DNA of 64,000 bases from Mycetohabitans endofungorum (GCF_002927045.1 NZ_PRDW01000005.1:62001-126000), one strand, 5' to 3'. Positions 46,236 to 55,933 are shown, counted from the first letter of the stretch. Numbers and translations: made by a program. The notes: generated by a model from the sequence alone, not told the origin.

Positions 46236-46986
46236 TTACGCTCCTCCAGTCGTCGGCAAGGTGACCAAAGACAGCCGTGTTGCCAACGTATCGGCCTGCT
46301 CAGCAAACTTCTTCGCATTGGTCTTCTGCAACTGCGCCAAATTGTGTAGCTTCCAGCGAATACCCGGTAGCTGGTCGAGATGGGTGATTCCCAGCAACGG
46401 CCATTCGGGGACGCCGGCGACGAGTGACAGGAGGAAGCGGCGCTCGCTCTCATCCAACCCTTGTTGGAGTTCGCGTGCCAGCCGCTCACGCACCGCGAGC
46501 AACGCATCGAGCGGCACCGGTTCAGCGGTCATGCCTTGAAAGTTGCTTTCGTAGTCCTGTCGAATGTCGCACAGCGACGGAAACAGCACCTCGTGAACCG
46601 GGCGGTTGCTGCTGATGTGAGCGAAGCGCGGCCCACCGGCTGCACCGTGCCCCGCATCACGAAGTTGGCCTCGATCTTGACCTCGGTACGGCCACGCCGC
46701 ACCAGCAACTTAGTCTCGCCAGCATTGGCCACCGGCATGTGCGTCTGGAATCCACGCTTGTTCAAGCGCTCGGCCGCCTGCCGGATGGCATCATTGATAC
46801 GCACCAAAGCCTGGTCGCGCGCCAGCGTATGGTCCGGAAAAATTAGATCGAGATCTACCGATAGACGTGGCATGTCACGCACGAAGAGGTTGATCGCAGT
46901 GCCGCCCTTCAGTGCAAAGGTGTCGTCTACGAACACCAGTGGAGCCACCTGCGTCAGCGCGCGGTATCAAGATAGGTCTGGTTCAT
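46236..46986 (-). pseudogene. AbiEii-type nucleotidyltransferase toxin, deleted and frameshifted
   Basis: Toxin of the type IV AbiE system. From an ATG at 46986 that overlaps the antitoxin stop (ATGA) it reads MNQTYLDTAR. After a frameshift it continues QVAPLVFVDDTFALKGGTAI NLFVRDMPRLSVDLDLIFPD, the nucleotidyltransferase motif GG-x-D-x-D. It proceeds to MRGTVQPVGRASLTS, then jumps to NRPVHEVLFPSLCDIRQDYE SNFQGM in another frame and ends DQLPGIRWKLHNLAQLQKTN. The middle, including the region that normally follows (EEIYAGKLVAALDRQHPRD), is missing. At least two lesions. Confidence 0.85.
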
Positions 46987-47720
46987 GGCTTGAGCACCAG
47001 CAGGCCGTCGGCCGATTTGGCCACCCAAGGTCGATCACTGCCTGTTGGCAACGTGGTCGGATCAAGTTTGGCCATCCAGGGCAGCCCCCCGTCCCGGCCA
47101 AGCTGCAGGCACAGACGCACGGTCTTCACGCTCGTGCAACGCTGCAGAAGCTCGCGCAGCACTTCGGCACGCAGGCTGTAGGCGCTTTCAACAAGTTCGC
47201 GGGCCTCCTGCAGCGGCTGGCGCACGCCAACGTCGCTCAACATTTCCAACAGTGCGCGTTCCGGTGCTGAGACCTGCGGGGCTCCGCTGCGCTTCTCGAA
47301 CGGCCCGACGTGCAGCATGGCGCCCGGCTGTTCTTCGAACAGCCGCTTGCGGTGGTACTCAGCCGGGAAGCGCTCGGTGAACCATTCCGGTAGACGCCCG
47401 GCTGCCCAGCCGTACAGGTGCAGGAATGGCTGTTGCGGCACATACTGGCGCAAGCCGTACCAGTCCAGCGCGGACTTGCCACCCACGTGCGAGCCTTCGA
47501 GCCTGCGCTGCAGCAACAGCAGGCTGGGATACAGGGCCAAGATGTCGTTTGGGCGACAGAACACCCCACGCGTCAAACGCGTGAGCCAACCAGCGCGCAC
47601 GTAATGCACCGCCAAATCCGCCGAGATGCCCAGTGTCACAAGGTCTTCCGAAGTCAGCGGCGTCCCCGGAGCCACGCGCGTATAGAGTGCATTTAATTTG
47701 CTTGACACAATCGTAGCCAT
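46983..47720 (-). CDS. AbiEi-type antitoxin/transcriptional regulator
   Basis: 245 residues from MATIVSSKLNALYTRVAPGT (ATG at 47720); the frame extends 16 codons upstream into an AT-rich promoter-like stretch. The N-terminal winged-helix DNA-binding domain is TSEDLVTLGISADLAVHYVR AGWLTRLTRGVFCRP. The C-terminal AbiEi antitoxin domain includes GSHVGGKSALDWYGLRQYVP and SAPERALLEMLSDVGVRQPL. In AbiE modules this protein neutralises the toxin and represses the operon. Its toxin partner here is broken, so it is an orphan antitoxin. Confidence 0.88.
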   Translation of the reverse strand: MATIVSSKLNALYTRVAPGTPLTSEDLVTLGISADLAVHYVRAGWLTRLTRGVFCRPNDILALYPSLLLLQRRLEGSHVGGKSALDWYGLRQYVPQQPFLHLYGWAAGRLPEWFTERFPAEYHRKRLFEEQPGAMLHVGPFEKRSGAPQVSAPERALLEMLSDVGVRQPLQEARELVESAYSLRAEVLRELLQRCTSVKTVRLCLQLGRDGGLPWMAKLDPTTLPTGSDRPWVAKSADGLLVLKP

Positions 47721-48084
47721 ACTACGATTAGTTAGTTTTTTTAAGATACCGTGCCATGAATGCCTCAAGCATGTACGGAATCAACGCCATCGCGTCAACC
47801 ATTTCGACACACGCGCACGCCGCACGCAAGCAGCGCCTTCCACCTGCACGGCCAGCCGTATTGAACGAACAACCCGGTTCACCATGCTGCGACATCTTCC
47901 ACTCATGCCGGGCCACGGCCCTGGCGCTCGGGTAAAGCATCGCTGATGGTGTCAGCAGTGTGGCGCCCACAGATTGTCCGATCTCACCGTATCGCGCCGG
48001 TTCGGTTCTTCCATTGCCGTTTCGGCACCGGTGCAGCCTATTGTCGCACTTGCTCCGACAATCGCGGTTTTCAGAGACTACCGA
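47721..48084. other. Divergent region between abiEi and the F-box gene
   Basis: About 365 bases. AT-rich sequence at 47720-47750 (ACTACGATTAGTTAGTTTTTTT) probably belongs to the abiEi promoter. The F-box frame stays open back to a TTG at 47974. No hrp-type box (TTCG-N16-TTCG) was found by eye. Confidence 0.4.
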
Positions 48085-49257
48085 ATGCCACATCCTCTCT
48101 CCTTGAGCGTCACACCGCCTGCCAGCCAAGGCACGGGGACATTTGAACCGGTCCCCCCAGCGGCTTGCGCGGCCGATGCAGGTGGGTGCCAAACCACCGT
48201 GCAACGACATTATGGGGCGCATCGACTCGACGGGCTGGTTGCCAAGCAACCGTCCAATGGCCCGCGGGCTGCCACTAGTCTGAACGAAATGCCAACGGAG
48301 ATTCTCGCCAACATATTCCGCGGCCTTCCGCTCAGCGATACGGCGCAGTTGTCCGAAGTCAACCACAAGTTCCGGCAGATATTGCTGCCCCGACGCCATT
48401 GCTTTCTCGTGAACAAGAAGCTCCAGGCCGTTCGCCAGCTGGCCCCCGGCCCCAAGCAGCACGATCAAGCAAGAAGCCTATGGACGGCGTCTTTGGAACG
48501 GCTCGAGCACAGCCATGCCGAACTGGATTGGATCATTCAGTCCTTTGAACTCGAATGGCTGGCACCGCGGGACAGGAAGGACGTGCTGAATCAGATGATC
48601 GATCATGTGATGCGCTCCGATGACAACGCGTCGTCCGCAGCGCACCGCAACAAGCGGGACGGCAGCTTGCCGTCGGGTGATAACGCGTCGGCACGCGAAC
48701 TGCAACATCGCGCCCTGCTGCACCACCTGAAGTCGCAAATCGAAGCACTGCCGGAACGCGAACGCGCACCGGCACTGACACGGATCATCGGATTGCAAGG
48801 TAAGGAAGCGATGACGGTCGAACGATTGTTTCCGCGAATCCAAGACGGAAATGTCGGAATATCAAACCGCAACTACGCCATTCATTTGCTGAACTACGGT
48901 TTTTCCGAGAGCGAGGCCGCCCTGTTCGCCGGCGAGCGCGATCAGCATGCGTTGGAGAATCCCGACATCGAGTTTTGCACTGCCGTCTTCGTATGGCGGC
49001 CCAAGGGCCTGCCGCTGCACAAGTTCGTCAGCTTGCTCGAACAGGCGATAGGTGATGCCCGCCGTCAAGGCGACAAGCACAGTGTGGGCGCCAACGACGC
49101 GATAGCAGGCGAGGAACGGTCCCGGCTTGTGCAGCGGCTGAGGAACCTGACCGGCAACGCGGCATCCGACGCGCACCCTCTATCGCGGCCAACACTGCAC
49201 CGTATCGTGTCGCAGTCAACACTGGACCATATCGAACGCCTTCGTACGGGAGCCTGA
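48085..49257 (+). CDS. F-box domain protein, candidate host-targeted effector
   Basis: 390 residues from the ATG at 48085 (MPHPLSLSVTPPASQGTGTF); a TTG at 47974 would add 37. An F-box is visible at about residues 64-105: LNEMPTEILANIFRGLPLSD TAQLSEVNHKFRQILLPRR, matching the eukaryotic L-P-x-E-h-h-x-x-I-h-x-x-h motif that binds Skp1 in SCF ubiquitin ligases. The Ser/Pro-rich first ~60 residues lack a Sec signal and resemble type III secretion leaders. The remainder is helical and charged without obvious leucine-rich repeats, so the target-binding part is novel to me. Bacteria have no Skp1, so the protein probably acts inside a eukaryotic cell; F-box effectors are known in Ralstonia (GALA), Agrobacterium and Legionella. 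Function here is inference. Confidence 0.8.
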   Translation: MPHPLSLSVTPPASQGTGTFEPVPPAACAADAGGCQTTVQRHYGAHRLDGLVAKQPSNGPRAATSLNEMPTEILANIFRGLPLSDTAQLSEVNHKFRQILLPRRHCFLVNKKLQAVRQLAPGPKQHDQARSLWTASLERLEHSHAELDWIIQSFELEWLAPRDRKDVLNQMIDHVMRSDDNASSAAHRNKRDGSLPSGDNASARELQHRALLHHLKSQIEALPERERAPALTRIIGLQGKEAMTVERLFPRIQDGNVGISNRNYAIHLLNYGFSESEAALFAGERDQHALENPDIEFCTAVFVWRPKGLPLHKFVSLLEQAIGDARRQGDKHSVGANDAIAGEERSRLVQRLRNLTGNAASDAHPLSRPTLHRIVSQSTLDHIERLRTGA

Positions 49258-49361
49258 CCGAACGCTCGTCGATCTGGCGCTCACGGATGCCGGATATAGT
49301 CGAACAGCGCGCGCGTATAGGCATCCGGCTTCCGCCCCAGCAAGCTGACGACGAGCATTGC

Positions 49362-51344
49362 TCAGCGGGCCTCGTTCAACTGCTCGAGGATCGCCGGGTT
49401 CTCCAGCGTGGACACATCCTGCGTAATCGTCTCGCCCGTGGCAAGCGAGCGCAGCAGCCGCCGCATGATCTTGCCGGAGCGGGTCTTGGGCAAGTTCTCT
49501 CCAAACCGGATGTCCTTCGGCTTGGCGATTGGCCCAATTTCCTTGGCCACCCATGCACGCAATGCATTCGCTACTTGCACCGCCTCGTCGCCCTGCGGGC
49601 GGGCGCGCTTGAGCACGACGAAAGCGACCACCGCCTCACCGGTTGTATCATCGGGCCGCCCGACGACCGCCGCTTCGGCGACAATCGGATTGGCGACCAG
49701 CGCCGATTCGATCTCCATCGTGCCGAGGCGGTGGCCGGAGACGTTTAGCACGTCATCGATGCGACCCATGATCGTGAAATAACCGGTGTCGTTGTCCCGC
49801 ACGCTGCCGTCCCCTGCAAGGTACAGCCTGCCGCCCAACTCTTCCGGAAAGTAGCTCTTCCTAAAGCGCTCGGGATCGCCCCAGATCGTGCGGATCATCG
49901 ATGGCCACGGACGCTTAACCACCAGGATCCCCCCCTGCCCGTTTGGCACATCCTGGCCGGTCTCGTCGACGATCGCCGCCATGATGCCCGGCAGCGGCAG
50001 TGTGCAGGAGCCGGGCACCAGCGGCGTGGCCCCGGGTAACGGCGTAATCATGTGGCCGCCGGTCTCAGTCTGCCACCACGTGTCGATCACCGGGCAGCGC
50101 TTGCCGCCGACCTGCTCGTAATACCAGACCCACGCCTGCGGGTTGATCGGCTCGCCGACCGTGCCGATGATACGCAACGAGGACAAATCGTACGCGCTCG
50201 GGTGGCACTTCGGGTCCGCGTCGGACGCCTTGATCAGCGAGCGGATCGCCGTGGGCGCGGTGTAAAATACGGTCACCTTGTGACGTGCAATCATGTTCCA
50301 GAAACGGCCCGCATTCGGATAGGTCGGCACACCCTCGAACACCACCTGGGTCGCACCGCACGCAAGCGGTCCGTACGCGATATACGTATGGCCGGTGACC
50401 CAGCCGATGTCGGCGGTACACCAGAACACGTCGTCCGGTTTGATATCGAACGCCCATTTCATTGTCAACGCGGCCCACAGCAGATAGCCGCCGGTGCTGT
50501 GCTGCACGCCCTTCGGCTTGCCGGTAGAACCCGACGTGTACAAAATAAACAGCGGATGTTCGGCGCTGACCCATTCCGGCTCGCATTGCTCAGGCTGTTG
50601 GGCCACCAGTTCATGCAGCCAATGGTCGCGCCCTTCGTGCCAGGCGACCTTGCTACCGGTGCGCCGATAGACGATGACATCCTTCACCGCGTCGCATCCG
50701 CCCATCGCCAGTGCCTCGTCGGCAATACGCTTGAGCGGCAGCGCCTTACCGCCGCGCCTCTGCTCGTCGGCCGTGACCAGCGCCACGGCGCCGACATCGA
50801 TCAGCCGTTCATTGAGCGATTTCGACGAAAACCCGCCAAACACGACTGAATGCGTCGCGCCGATTCGGGCACAGGCCTGCATCGCGACGACGCCTTCGAC
50901 CGACATCGGCATGTAGATCACCACGCGGTCGCCCTTGCGCACGCCGCGCGACTTCAGCGCATTGGCGAACTGGCACACGCGCCGGTGCAGCTCGCCGTAT
51001 GAGACAGGCGTGAGCGTGCCATCGTCAGCCTCGAACACGATTGCGTTCTTTTGCGCGTGGCCCGCAGCGATTTGCCGGTCCAGGCAATTGTATGAAGCGT
51101 TGAGCTGACCGTCCTCGAACCACGTGTAGAACGGTGCATTGGATTCGTCCAGCACTTTCGTGAACGGCTTGTGCCATGCCAGGTGCTCGCGCGCCAGGCG
51201 GGCCCAGAATCCCTCGTAGTCGCGCTCGGCCTCGGCGACCAGCGCCCGATAGGCATCCATGCCGGCGATGGCGGCCGCGGCCGTGGTCTGCGCGCTGGGA
51301 GGAAACACGCGCTGCTCTTGCAGGACCGATTCAATGGCAGACAT
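49362..51344 (-). CDS. acs: Acetyl-CoA synthetase
   Basis: Activates acetate to acetyl-CoA via acetyl-AMP. 660 residues from [20 protein letters not shown] (ATG at 51344); the frame is open 50 codons upstream but with no similarity. Signature blocks: [20 protein letters not shown], the P-loop [58 protein letters not shown], the hinge [20 protein letters not shown] and the acetylatable lysine [14 protein letters not shown] near the C-terminus. Full length. Confidence 0.98.
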   Translation of the reverse strand: MSAIESVLQEQRVFPPSAQTTAAAAIAGMDAYRALVAEAERDYEGFWARLAREHLAWHKPFTKVLDESNAPFYTWFEDGQLNASYNCLDRQIAAGHAQKNAIVFEADDGTLTPVSYGELHRRVCQFANALKSRGVRKGDRVVIYMPMSVEGVVAMQACARIGATHSVVFGGFSSKSLNERLIDVGAVALVTADEQRRGGKALPLKRIADEALAMGGCDAVKDVIVYRRTGSKVAWHEGRDHWLHELVAQQPEQCEPEWVSAEHPLFILYTSGSTGKPKGVQHSTGGYLLWAALTMKWAFDIKPDDVFWCTADIGWVTGHTYIAYGPLACGATQVVFEGVPTYPNAGRFWNMIARHKVTVFYTAPTAIRSLIKASDADPKCHPSAYDLSSLRIIGTVGEPINPQAWVWYYEQVGGKRCPVIDTWWQTETGGHMITPLPGATPLVPGSCTLPLPGIMAAIVDETGQDVPNGQGGILVVKRPWPSMIRTIWGDPERFRKSYFPEELGGRLYLAGDGSVRDNDTGYFTIMGRIDDVLNVSGHRLGTMEIESALVANPIVAEAAVVGRPDDTTGEAVVAFVVLKRARPQGDEAVQVANALRAWVAKEIGPIAKPKDIRFGENLPKTRSGKIMRRLLRSLATGETITQDVSTLENPAILEQLNEAR

Positions 51345-51768
51345 CAAACTATCTCCTGATAATGGAATGAAAAAAATCGTTGTCGTGTGCCGCCGTATCG
51401 CATCGCTGTCGCCAAGCGCTGGACAAGCCGCCGCGCGCCGCCGCCACTGCTGCTGCATCGCAGCGAAGACGGTCGCGGCACCGCATCGGCCCACGTGCTT
51501 GCCGGCGCTTACCCAGCACTCTACAATGAACCCTACGATGCTTGCTCAATTAAGAAAAAGCTAAACGGCATCGGATTCGCCGTGTTCCCGCAGTGAACCG
51601 CTACACCCGCGCGTGAGCCGAGCGTGCCGCGCCAATCGGCTGAGCGGGGCGCACCGCGGCAATTCTACTGCGACGCGGTACAATAACCGCGTTTTTGGTC
51701 CCACCCTGGCGTTCGCCCCTGCCCGCGCGCGTGCATGGGCAGTGCGACACCGTTTATTCAGCTGCACA
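51345..51768. other. Divergent intergenic region acs/yqhA-like
   Basis: About 420 bases with no recognisable gene. It must contain the acs promoter (minus) and that of the membrane protein (plus). An AT-rich patch at 51350-51380 lies close to the acs start. Confidence 0.4.
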
Positions 51769-52341
51769 ATGCCTTCCAGTCACCCGCCATTTCCGCCGTC
51801 TGGTCCGCGCCGTATGCGCGCGCTGCCATCGCTGATCTTCTTCAGTCGTTGGCTGCAACTCCCGCTGTACCTGGGCCTGATCCTCGCACAAGCCATCTAC
51901 GTCTTCCTGTTCCTGAAGGAGCTCTGGCACCTGGTGTCGCACGCGGCCTCGTTGACCGAGACCAATGTGATGCTGGTGGTGCTCGGGCTGATCGATGTCG
52001 TGATGATCTCGAATTTGCTGATTATGGTGATCATCGGCGGCTACGAGACGTTCGTGTCGCGACTGGGTCTGGAGGGCCACCCGGACGAACCGGAGTGGCT
52101 CGACCACGTCAATGCCGGCGTGCTGAAGGTCAAGCTATCGATGGCGCTGATCAGCATCTCGTCGATCCACTTGCTCAAGACCTTTATCGATCCCGACCAG
52201 CATTCGTCGCAAGCGGTGATGTGGCAGGTGCTGATCCACGCCGCGTTCCTGCTGTCGGCGCTCGTGATGGCCTGGGTGGACCGGCTCACATCGCACGCGC
52301 CCCATGTTCCTGTTTCAGTCGCAACTCCAACCCACGATTGA
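51769..52341 (+). CDS. YqhA/UPF0114 family membrane protein (TIGR00645 type)
   Basis: 190 residues from MPSSHPPFPPSGPRRMRALP (ATG at 51769). Family blocks SLIFFSRWLQLPLYLGLILA QAIYVFLFLKELWHLV, LGLIDVVMISNLLIMVIIGG YETFVSRLGLEGHPDEPEWL, HVNAGVLKVKLSMALISISS IHLLKTFIDP are present. There are four predicted membrane segments, the last near the C-terminus. Function is unknown. It is followed 49 bases later by fumarase. Confidence 0.92.
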   Translation: MPSSHPPFPPSGPRRMRALPSLIFFSRWLQLPLYLGLILAQAIYVFLFLKELWHLVSHAASLTETNVMLVVLGLIDVVMISNLLIMVIIGGYETFVSRLGLEGHPDEPEWLDHVNAGVLKVKLSMALISISSIHLLKTFIDPDQHSSQAVMWQVLIHAAFLLSALVMAWVDRLTSHAPHVPVSVATPTHD

Positions 52342-52390
52342 GCGTTGATTCCGCCGCCAACCGATGCGGCGCCCCCATGAGAAAAGCACC

Positions 52391-53914
52391 ATGACAGTCA
52401 TTAAGCAGGAAGACCTGATCCAGAGCATCGCCGATGCGTTGCAATACATCAGCTACTACCATCCGCTGGACTATATTCAGGCGCTGGGCCGCGCCTACGA
52501 GCGCGAGCAAAGCCCGGCAGCGAAGGACGCGATTGCGCAGATCCTCACCAACAGCCGGATGTGCGCCGAGGGACGCCGCCCGATCTGCCAGGACACCGGT
52601 ATCGTCACGGTATTCGTCAAGGTCGGCATGGACGTACGCTGGGATGGCGCGACGATGAGCGTGACGGATATGATCAACGAAGGCGTGCGACGCGGCTACA
52701 CGCACCCGGACAACGTGCTGCGCGCCTCGATCGTTAACCCGCCCGAAGGTGCACGCAAGAACACCCGGGACAACACGCCAGCAGTGATCCACTATGAGAT
52801 CGTTCCGGGCGACAAGCTCGACGTGCAAGTAGCGGCAAAGGGTGGCGGCTCAGAGAATAAGTCGAAGTTCGCGATGCTGAACCCGTCCGATTCGATCGTC
52901 GACTGGGTGCTCAAGACCGTGCCGATGATGGGTGCCGGCTGGTGCCCGCCGGGCATGCTCGGCATCGGCATCGGCGGCACTGCCGAGAAGGCGGTATTGA
53001 TGGCGAAGGAATCGCTGATGGATCCGATCGACATCCAGGATGTGATCGCCCGCGGACCGCGTGACTGGATCGAGGCGCTGCGCGTCGAACTGCACGAGAA
53101 GGTCAACGCGCTGGGCATCGGCGCACAAGGGTTAGGTGGCTTGTCGACCGTGTTAGACGTGAAGATCATGGCGGCGCCCACGCACGCGGCCAGCAAGCCG
53201 ATCGCGATCATCCCGAACTGCGCGGCGACCCGCCATGCGCACTTCACGCTCGACGGCTCCGGCGTCGCGCGGCTGGATCCGCCGCCGCTGGAGGCCTGGC
53301 CCAATGTACATTGGCAGCCAAACACCGAGACCAGCCAGCGCGTGGACCTCGATACGCTGACGCGCGAGCAGGTCGCCGGCTGGGAACCGGGCCAGACGTT
53401 GTTGCTCTCGGGCAAGATGCTGACCGGACGCGATGCCGCGCACAAGCGCATTGCGGACATGCTAGCCAACGGCCAGCCGCTACCGGTCGACTTCACGAAC
53501 CGTGTAATTTATTATGTCGGCCCGGTCGATCCGGTGCGCGACGAAGTCGTCGGCCCTGCCGGCCCGACGACCGCGACGCGGATGGACAAGTTCACCGAGA
53601 TGATGCTCGCGCAGACCGGCCTCATTTCGATGATTGGCAAGGCCGAGCGCGGCCCGGTCGCGATCGATGCGATCAAGAAGCACAAAGCTGCCTACCTGAT
53701 GGCGGTCGGCGGCGCCGCGTATCTCGTGTCCAAGGCAATCCGCGGCTCGCGCGTGGTCGCGTTCGAGGATCTCGGGATGGAGGCCATCTACGAGTTCGAG
53801 GTCAAGGACATGCCGGTCACCGTGGCGGTCGATTCCAATGGCACGTCGGTCCATCAGACTGGCCCGAAGGAATGGCAGGCCAGGATCGGCAAGATTTCGA
53901 TTGCTGCCGCGTAA
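52391..53914 (+). CDS. fumA: Fumarate hydratase class I (iron-sulfur)
   Basis: TCA-cycle enzyme hydrating fumarate to malate; oxygen-sensitive 4Fe-4S type. 507 residues from MTVIKQEDLIQSIADALQYI (ATG at 52391). N-terminal domain: EGRRPICQDTGIVTVFVKVG (cluster Cys), GGGSENKSKFAMLNPSDSIV and GAGWCPPGMLGIGIGGTAEK (second Cys region), then IPNCAATRHAHFTLDGSG. C-terminal domain: LLSGKMLTGRDAAHKRIADM, GPTTATRMDKFTEMMLAQTG, IGKAERGPVAIDAIKKHKAA YLMAVGGAAYLVSKAI. Normal length. Confidence 0.97.
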   Translation: MTVIKQEDLIQSIADALQYISYYHPLDYIQALGRAYEREQSPAAKDAIAQILTNSRMCAEGRRPICQDTGIVTVFVKVGMDVRWDGATMSVTDMINEGVRRGYTHPDNVLRASIVNPPEGARKNTRDNTPAVIHYEIVPGDKLDVQVAAKGGGSENKSKFAMLNPSDSIVDWVLKTVPMMGAGWCPPGMLGIGIGGTAEKAVLMAKESLMDPIDIQDVIARGPRDWIEALRVELHEKVNALGIGAQGLGGLSTVLDVKIMAAPTHAASKPIAIIPNCAATRHAHFTLDGSGVARLDPPPLEAWPNVHWQPNTETSQRVDLDTLTREQVAGWEPGQTLLLSGKMLTGRDAAHKRIADMLANGQPLPVDFTNRVIYYVGPVDPVRDEVVGPAGPTTATRMDKFTEMMLAQTGLISMIGKAERGPVAIDAIKKHKAAYLMAVGGAAYLVSKAIRGSRVVAFEDLGMEAIYEFEVKDMPVTVAVDSNGTSVHQTGPKEWQARIGKISIAAA

Positions 53915-54024
53915 CGGATCGGCAGGCCGTGCAGCCGCGCGGCTTCACATTTAGCGGGCAACGGACTACTTTATTCGATCCGTGACTTGCACCGTCCGTG
54001 CCTGCCCACCACAAGGAACCGATC

Positions 54025-54504
54025 ATGCAAGGCGACAAGAAGGTCATCGACTATCTGAACGCTCAGTTGAAGAACGAACTGACGGCGATCAACCAGTACT
54101 TTCTGCATGCGCGGATGTACCAGCACTGGGGGCTGGACAAGCTAGGCAAGCACGAATACGACGAGTCAATCGGTGAAATGAAGCACGCCGACTGGCTGAT
54201 CGAGCGCGTATTCATGCTCGATGGCTTGCCGAATCTGCAGGATTTGCACAAGCTACTGGTCGGCGAGACCACGCAGGAAATCCTTGAATGCGACCTGAAG
54301 CTCGAACTGGCGTCCCAAACGACCTGTAAGGACGCGATTGCGTATTGCGAGTCCGTGCGGGACTACGTGTCGCGCGAGATCTTCCGCCGCATCTTGGACG
54401 ACACGGAAGAGCATATCGATTGGCTCGAGACACAACTCGAATTGATCAACAAGGTGGGCATCCAGAATTACCAGCAGTCCGTGATGACGGCCGTCCAATC
54501 GTAA
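54025..54504 (+). CDS. bfr: Bacterioferritin
   Basis: 24-meric heme-containing iron store. 159 residues from [20 protein letters not shown] (ATG at 54025). Ferroxidase ligands are in [20 protein letters not shown] and [20 protein letters not shown] (E-x2-H and Met52-type heme ligand area), followed by [20 protein letters not shown] and [20 protein letters not shown]. It precedes murI by 33 bases, and bfd, its iron-release ferredoxin, lies ~1 kb downstream. Confidence 0.97.
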   Translation: MQGDKKVIDYLNAQLKNELTAINQYFLHARMYQHWGLDKLGKHEYDESIGEMKHADWLIERVFMLDGLPNLQDLHKLLVGETTQEILECDLKLELASQTTCKDAIAYCESVRDYVSREIFRRILDDTEEHIDWLETQLELINKVGIQNYQQSVMTAVQS

Positions 54505-54537
54505 GCGGCGGCAGCCACCAGCACGGTGAGGATGACG

Positions 54538-55395
54538 ATGCGCAACGCGGCGCCGATCGGCGTGTTCGACTCCGGAGTCGGGGGCCTGTCGGTGCTGCGC
54601 GCGATCCATGCGGCGTTACCCGATGAGGCACTGCTGTATTGCGCCGATTCCTGCTACGCGCCGTATGGCGAGCGCGACGACGCGTTCATCGCGGCGCGCA
54701 CGCTGGGCATCGGCCGGTGGCTCGCGTCGCGACATGTGAAGGCAATCGTGGTGGCCTGCAACACCGCCACCGCGCATACTGTATCGATGTTGCGCGAGCG
54801 TCTGCAAATGCCGATCATTGGCGTCGAGCCAGGCATCAAGCCCGCCGCGTTGCAGTCGCGCACCCGCGTGGCCGGCGTACTGGCGACCGCCAGCACGCTC
54901 CAGAGCGCACGCTTCAACGCGCTGCTTGCCCAGTATGGCGGCGATTGCCGGTTCGTGTGCCAGGCGGGCCATGGCCTGGTCGACGCCATCGAGGCGGGCG
55001 ACATCGGTTCGCCGGTCGTCATGCAGCGCCTGTCCGCGTGCCTGCAGCCGATTCTGGACGCCGGCGCCGACACGCTGGTGCTGGGTTGCACCCACTATCC
55101 GTTTCTGCTGGATGCGGTGCGTATGATCACCGCCGACCGGCTCCACATCATCGACACCGGCGACGCGATCGCGCGTCAACTGGTGCGGCGGCTGACCGAC
55201 TTGCAGTTGCTGATCGACGCTGGCCCGGCTGCTGCGCACGCCGAGCTGACACTTGCGCCAGCGCCGTTGCGACTCGTCACCACAGGCGACGCCCCGCAAT
55301 TGACCCGCATCGCTTGGCAACTGCTCGGCGTCGATGCGGCCGCCGAACATGTCGAAATAGCGTCGGAACCGATTTATTTCGACGCACCAGCCTGA
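54538..55395 (+). CDS. murI: Glutamate racemase
   Basis: Provides D-glutamate for peptidoglycan. 285 residues from the ATG at 54538, preferred because GTGAGG lies 6 bases before it; ATG at 54532 and GTG at 54526 are alternatives. Family motifs: PIGVFDSGVGGLSVLRAIHA, YCADSCYAPYGERDD, the first catalytic cysteine in IVVACNTATAHTVSMLRERL, PIIGVEPGIKPAALQSRTRV and the second in LVLGCTHYPFLLDAVRMI. Full length. Confidence 0.95.
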   Translation: MRNAAPIGVFDSGVGGLSVLRAIHAALPDEALLYCADSCYAPYGERDDAFIAARTLGIGRWLASRHVKAIVVACNTATAHTVSMLRERLQMPIIGVEPGIKPAALQSRTRVAGVLATASTLQSARFNALLAQYGGDCRFVCQAGHGLVDAIEAGDIGSPVVMQRLSACLQPILDAGADTLVLGCTHYPFLLDAVRMITADRLHIIDTGDAIARQLVRRLTDLQLLIDAGPAAAHAELTLAPAPLRLVTTGDAPQLTRIAWQLLGVDAAAEHVEIASEPIYFDAPA

Positions 55396-55459
55396 CGCGG
55401 GGCCAGCCGACTGCTTTTACAAAAAATCATCGATCGCGCTTGCGCACGTCGCCACAAAG

Positions 55460-55478
55460 AATGATAATAATTCGCATT
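55460..55478. promoter_or_regulatory. Fur box upstream of bfd
   Basis: AATGATAATAATTCGCATT closely resembles the 19-base Fur consensus GATAATGATAATCATTATC in the order AATGATAAT-n-ATTCGCATT. It lies 22 bases before the bfd ATG. It would make bfd, and possibly the tonB genes behind it, iron-repressed. Confidence 0.75.
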
Positions 55479-55499
55479 AACGTTAGCTGTCAGCGCATC

Positions 55500-55748
55500 A
55501 TGATCGTCTGCGTGTGCAAGTCTGTTTCTGACCGTACTATCCGTGCATCGCTGCAGTCCGGTGCATCGACGTTCGACGAATTGCAATTCGAGTTGGGCGT
55601 GGCAACGTGCTGCGGCAAATGCGAGGAAACCGTGCGCGACCTGGTTGCCGCTTGCGGCGCGTGCACGAGCCTGTGCGGCCCCGGCACCCACCCGGCGCGT
55701 CATGTGGCGCCGGCGTCGGTTGAATTCTACGAACGCAAGGCGGCCTGA
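55500..55748 (+). CDS. bfd: Bacterioferritin-associated ferredoxin
   Basis: Small 2Fe-2S protein that reduces bacterioferritin heme to release iron. 82 residues from MIVCVCKSVSDRTIRASLQS (ATG at 55500). The four cluster cysteines are visible: C-V-C near the N-terminus and C-C-G-K-C in GVATCCGKCEETVRDLV, i.e. the Bfd pattern. The C-terminus has three further Cys (ACGACTSLCGPG) and is somewhat longer than E. coli Bfd (64 residues). Preceded by a Fur box. Confidence 0.93.
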   Translation: MIVCVCKSVSDRTIRASLQSGASTFDELQFELGVATCCGKCEETVRDLVAACGACTSLCGPGTHPARHVAPASVEFYERKAA

Positions 55749-55870
55749 CGCCGGTTGTACCGGGCCGCGGCCCTGATGCTGCGTCGGTTCTGCCCGGTTC
55801 CGTCTTTCTCCGTGCAAGCCAGCGCGACGCGCGCCAGCCACGTTACCGTACCTCGCTCCTGGAGGGCTTC

Positions 55871-55933
55871 ATGGAACTGTTGCTTGGATTCGCGACAACG
55901 TTATGCATCTCCTTTATGATTTTCCGACGCTGA
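55871..55933 (+). CDS. Possible 20-residue hydrophobic peptide
   Basis: ATG at 55871 preceded by CTGGAGGGCTTC gives MELLLGFATTLCISFMIFRR and a TGA. The hydrophobic stretch is just long enough for one membrane span with a basic end. It sits between bfd and tonB. The ribosome-binding site is good but the length makes it easily fortuitous. Confidence 0.3.
   Translation: MELLLGFATTLCISFMIFRR

Noticed and set aside
47800-48085. hrp-type regulatory box (TTCG-N16-TTCG) upstream of the F-box gene
   Set aside because: Read by eye, no pair of TTCG at the required spacing was found, so control by an HrpB/HrpX-like regulator is not claimed.
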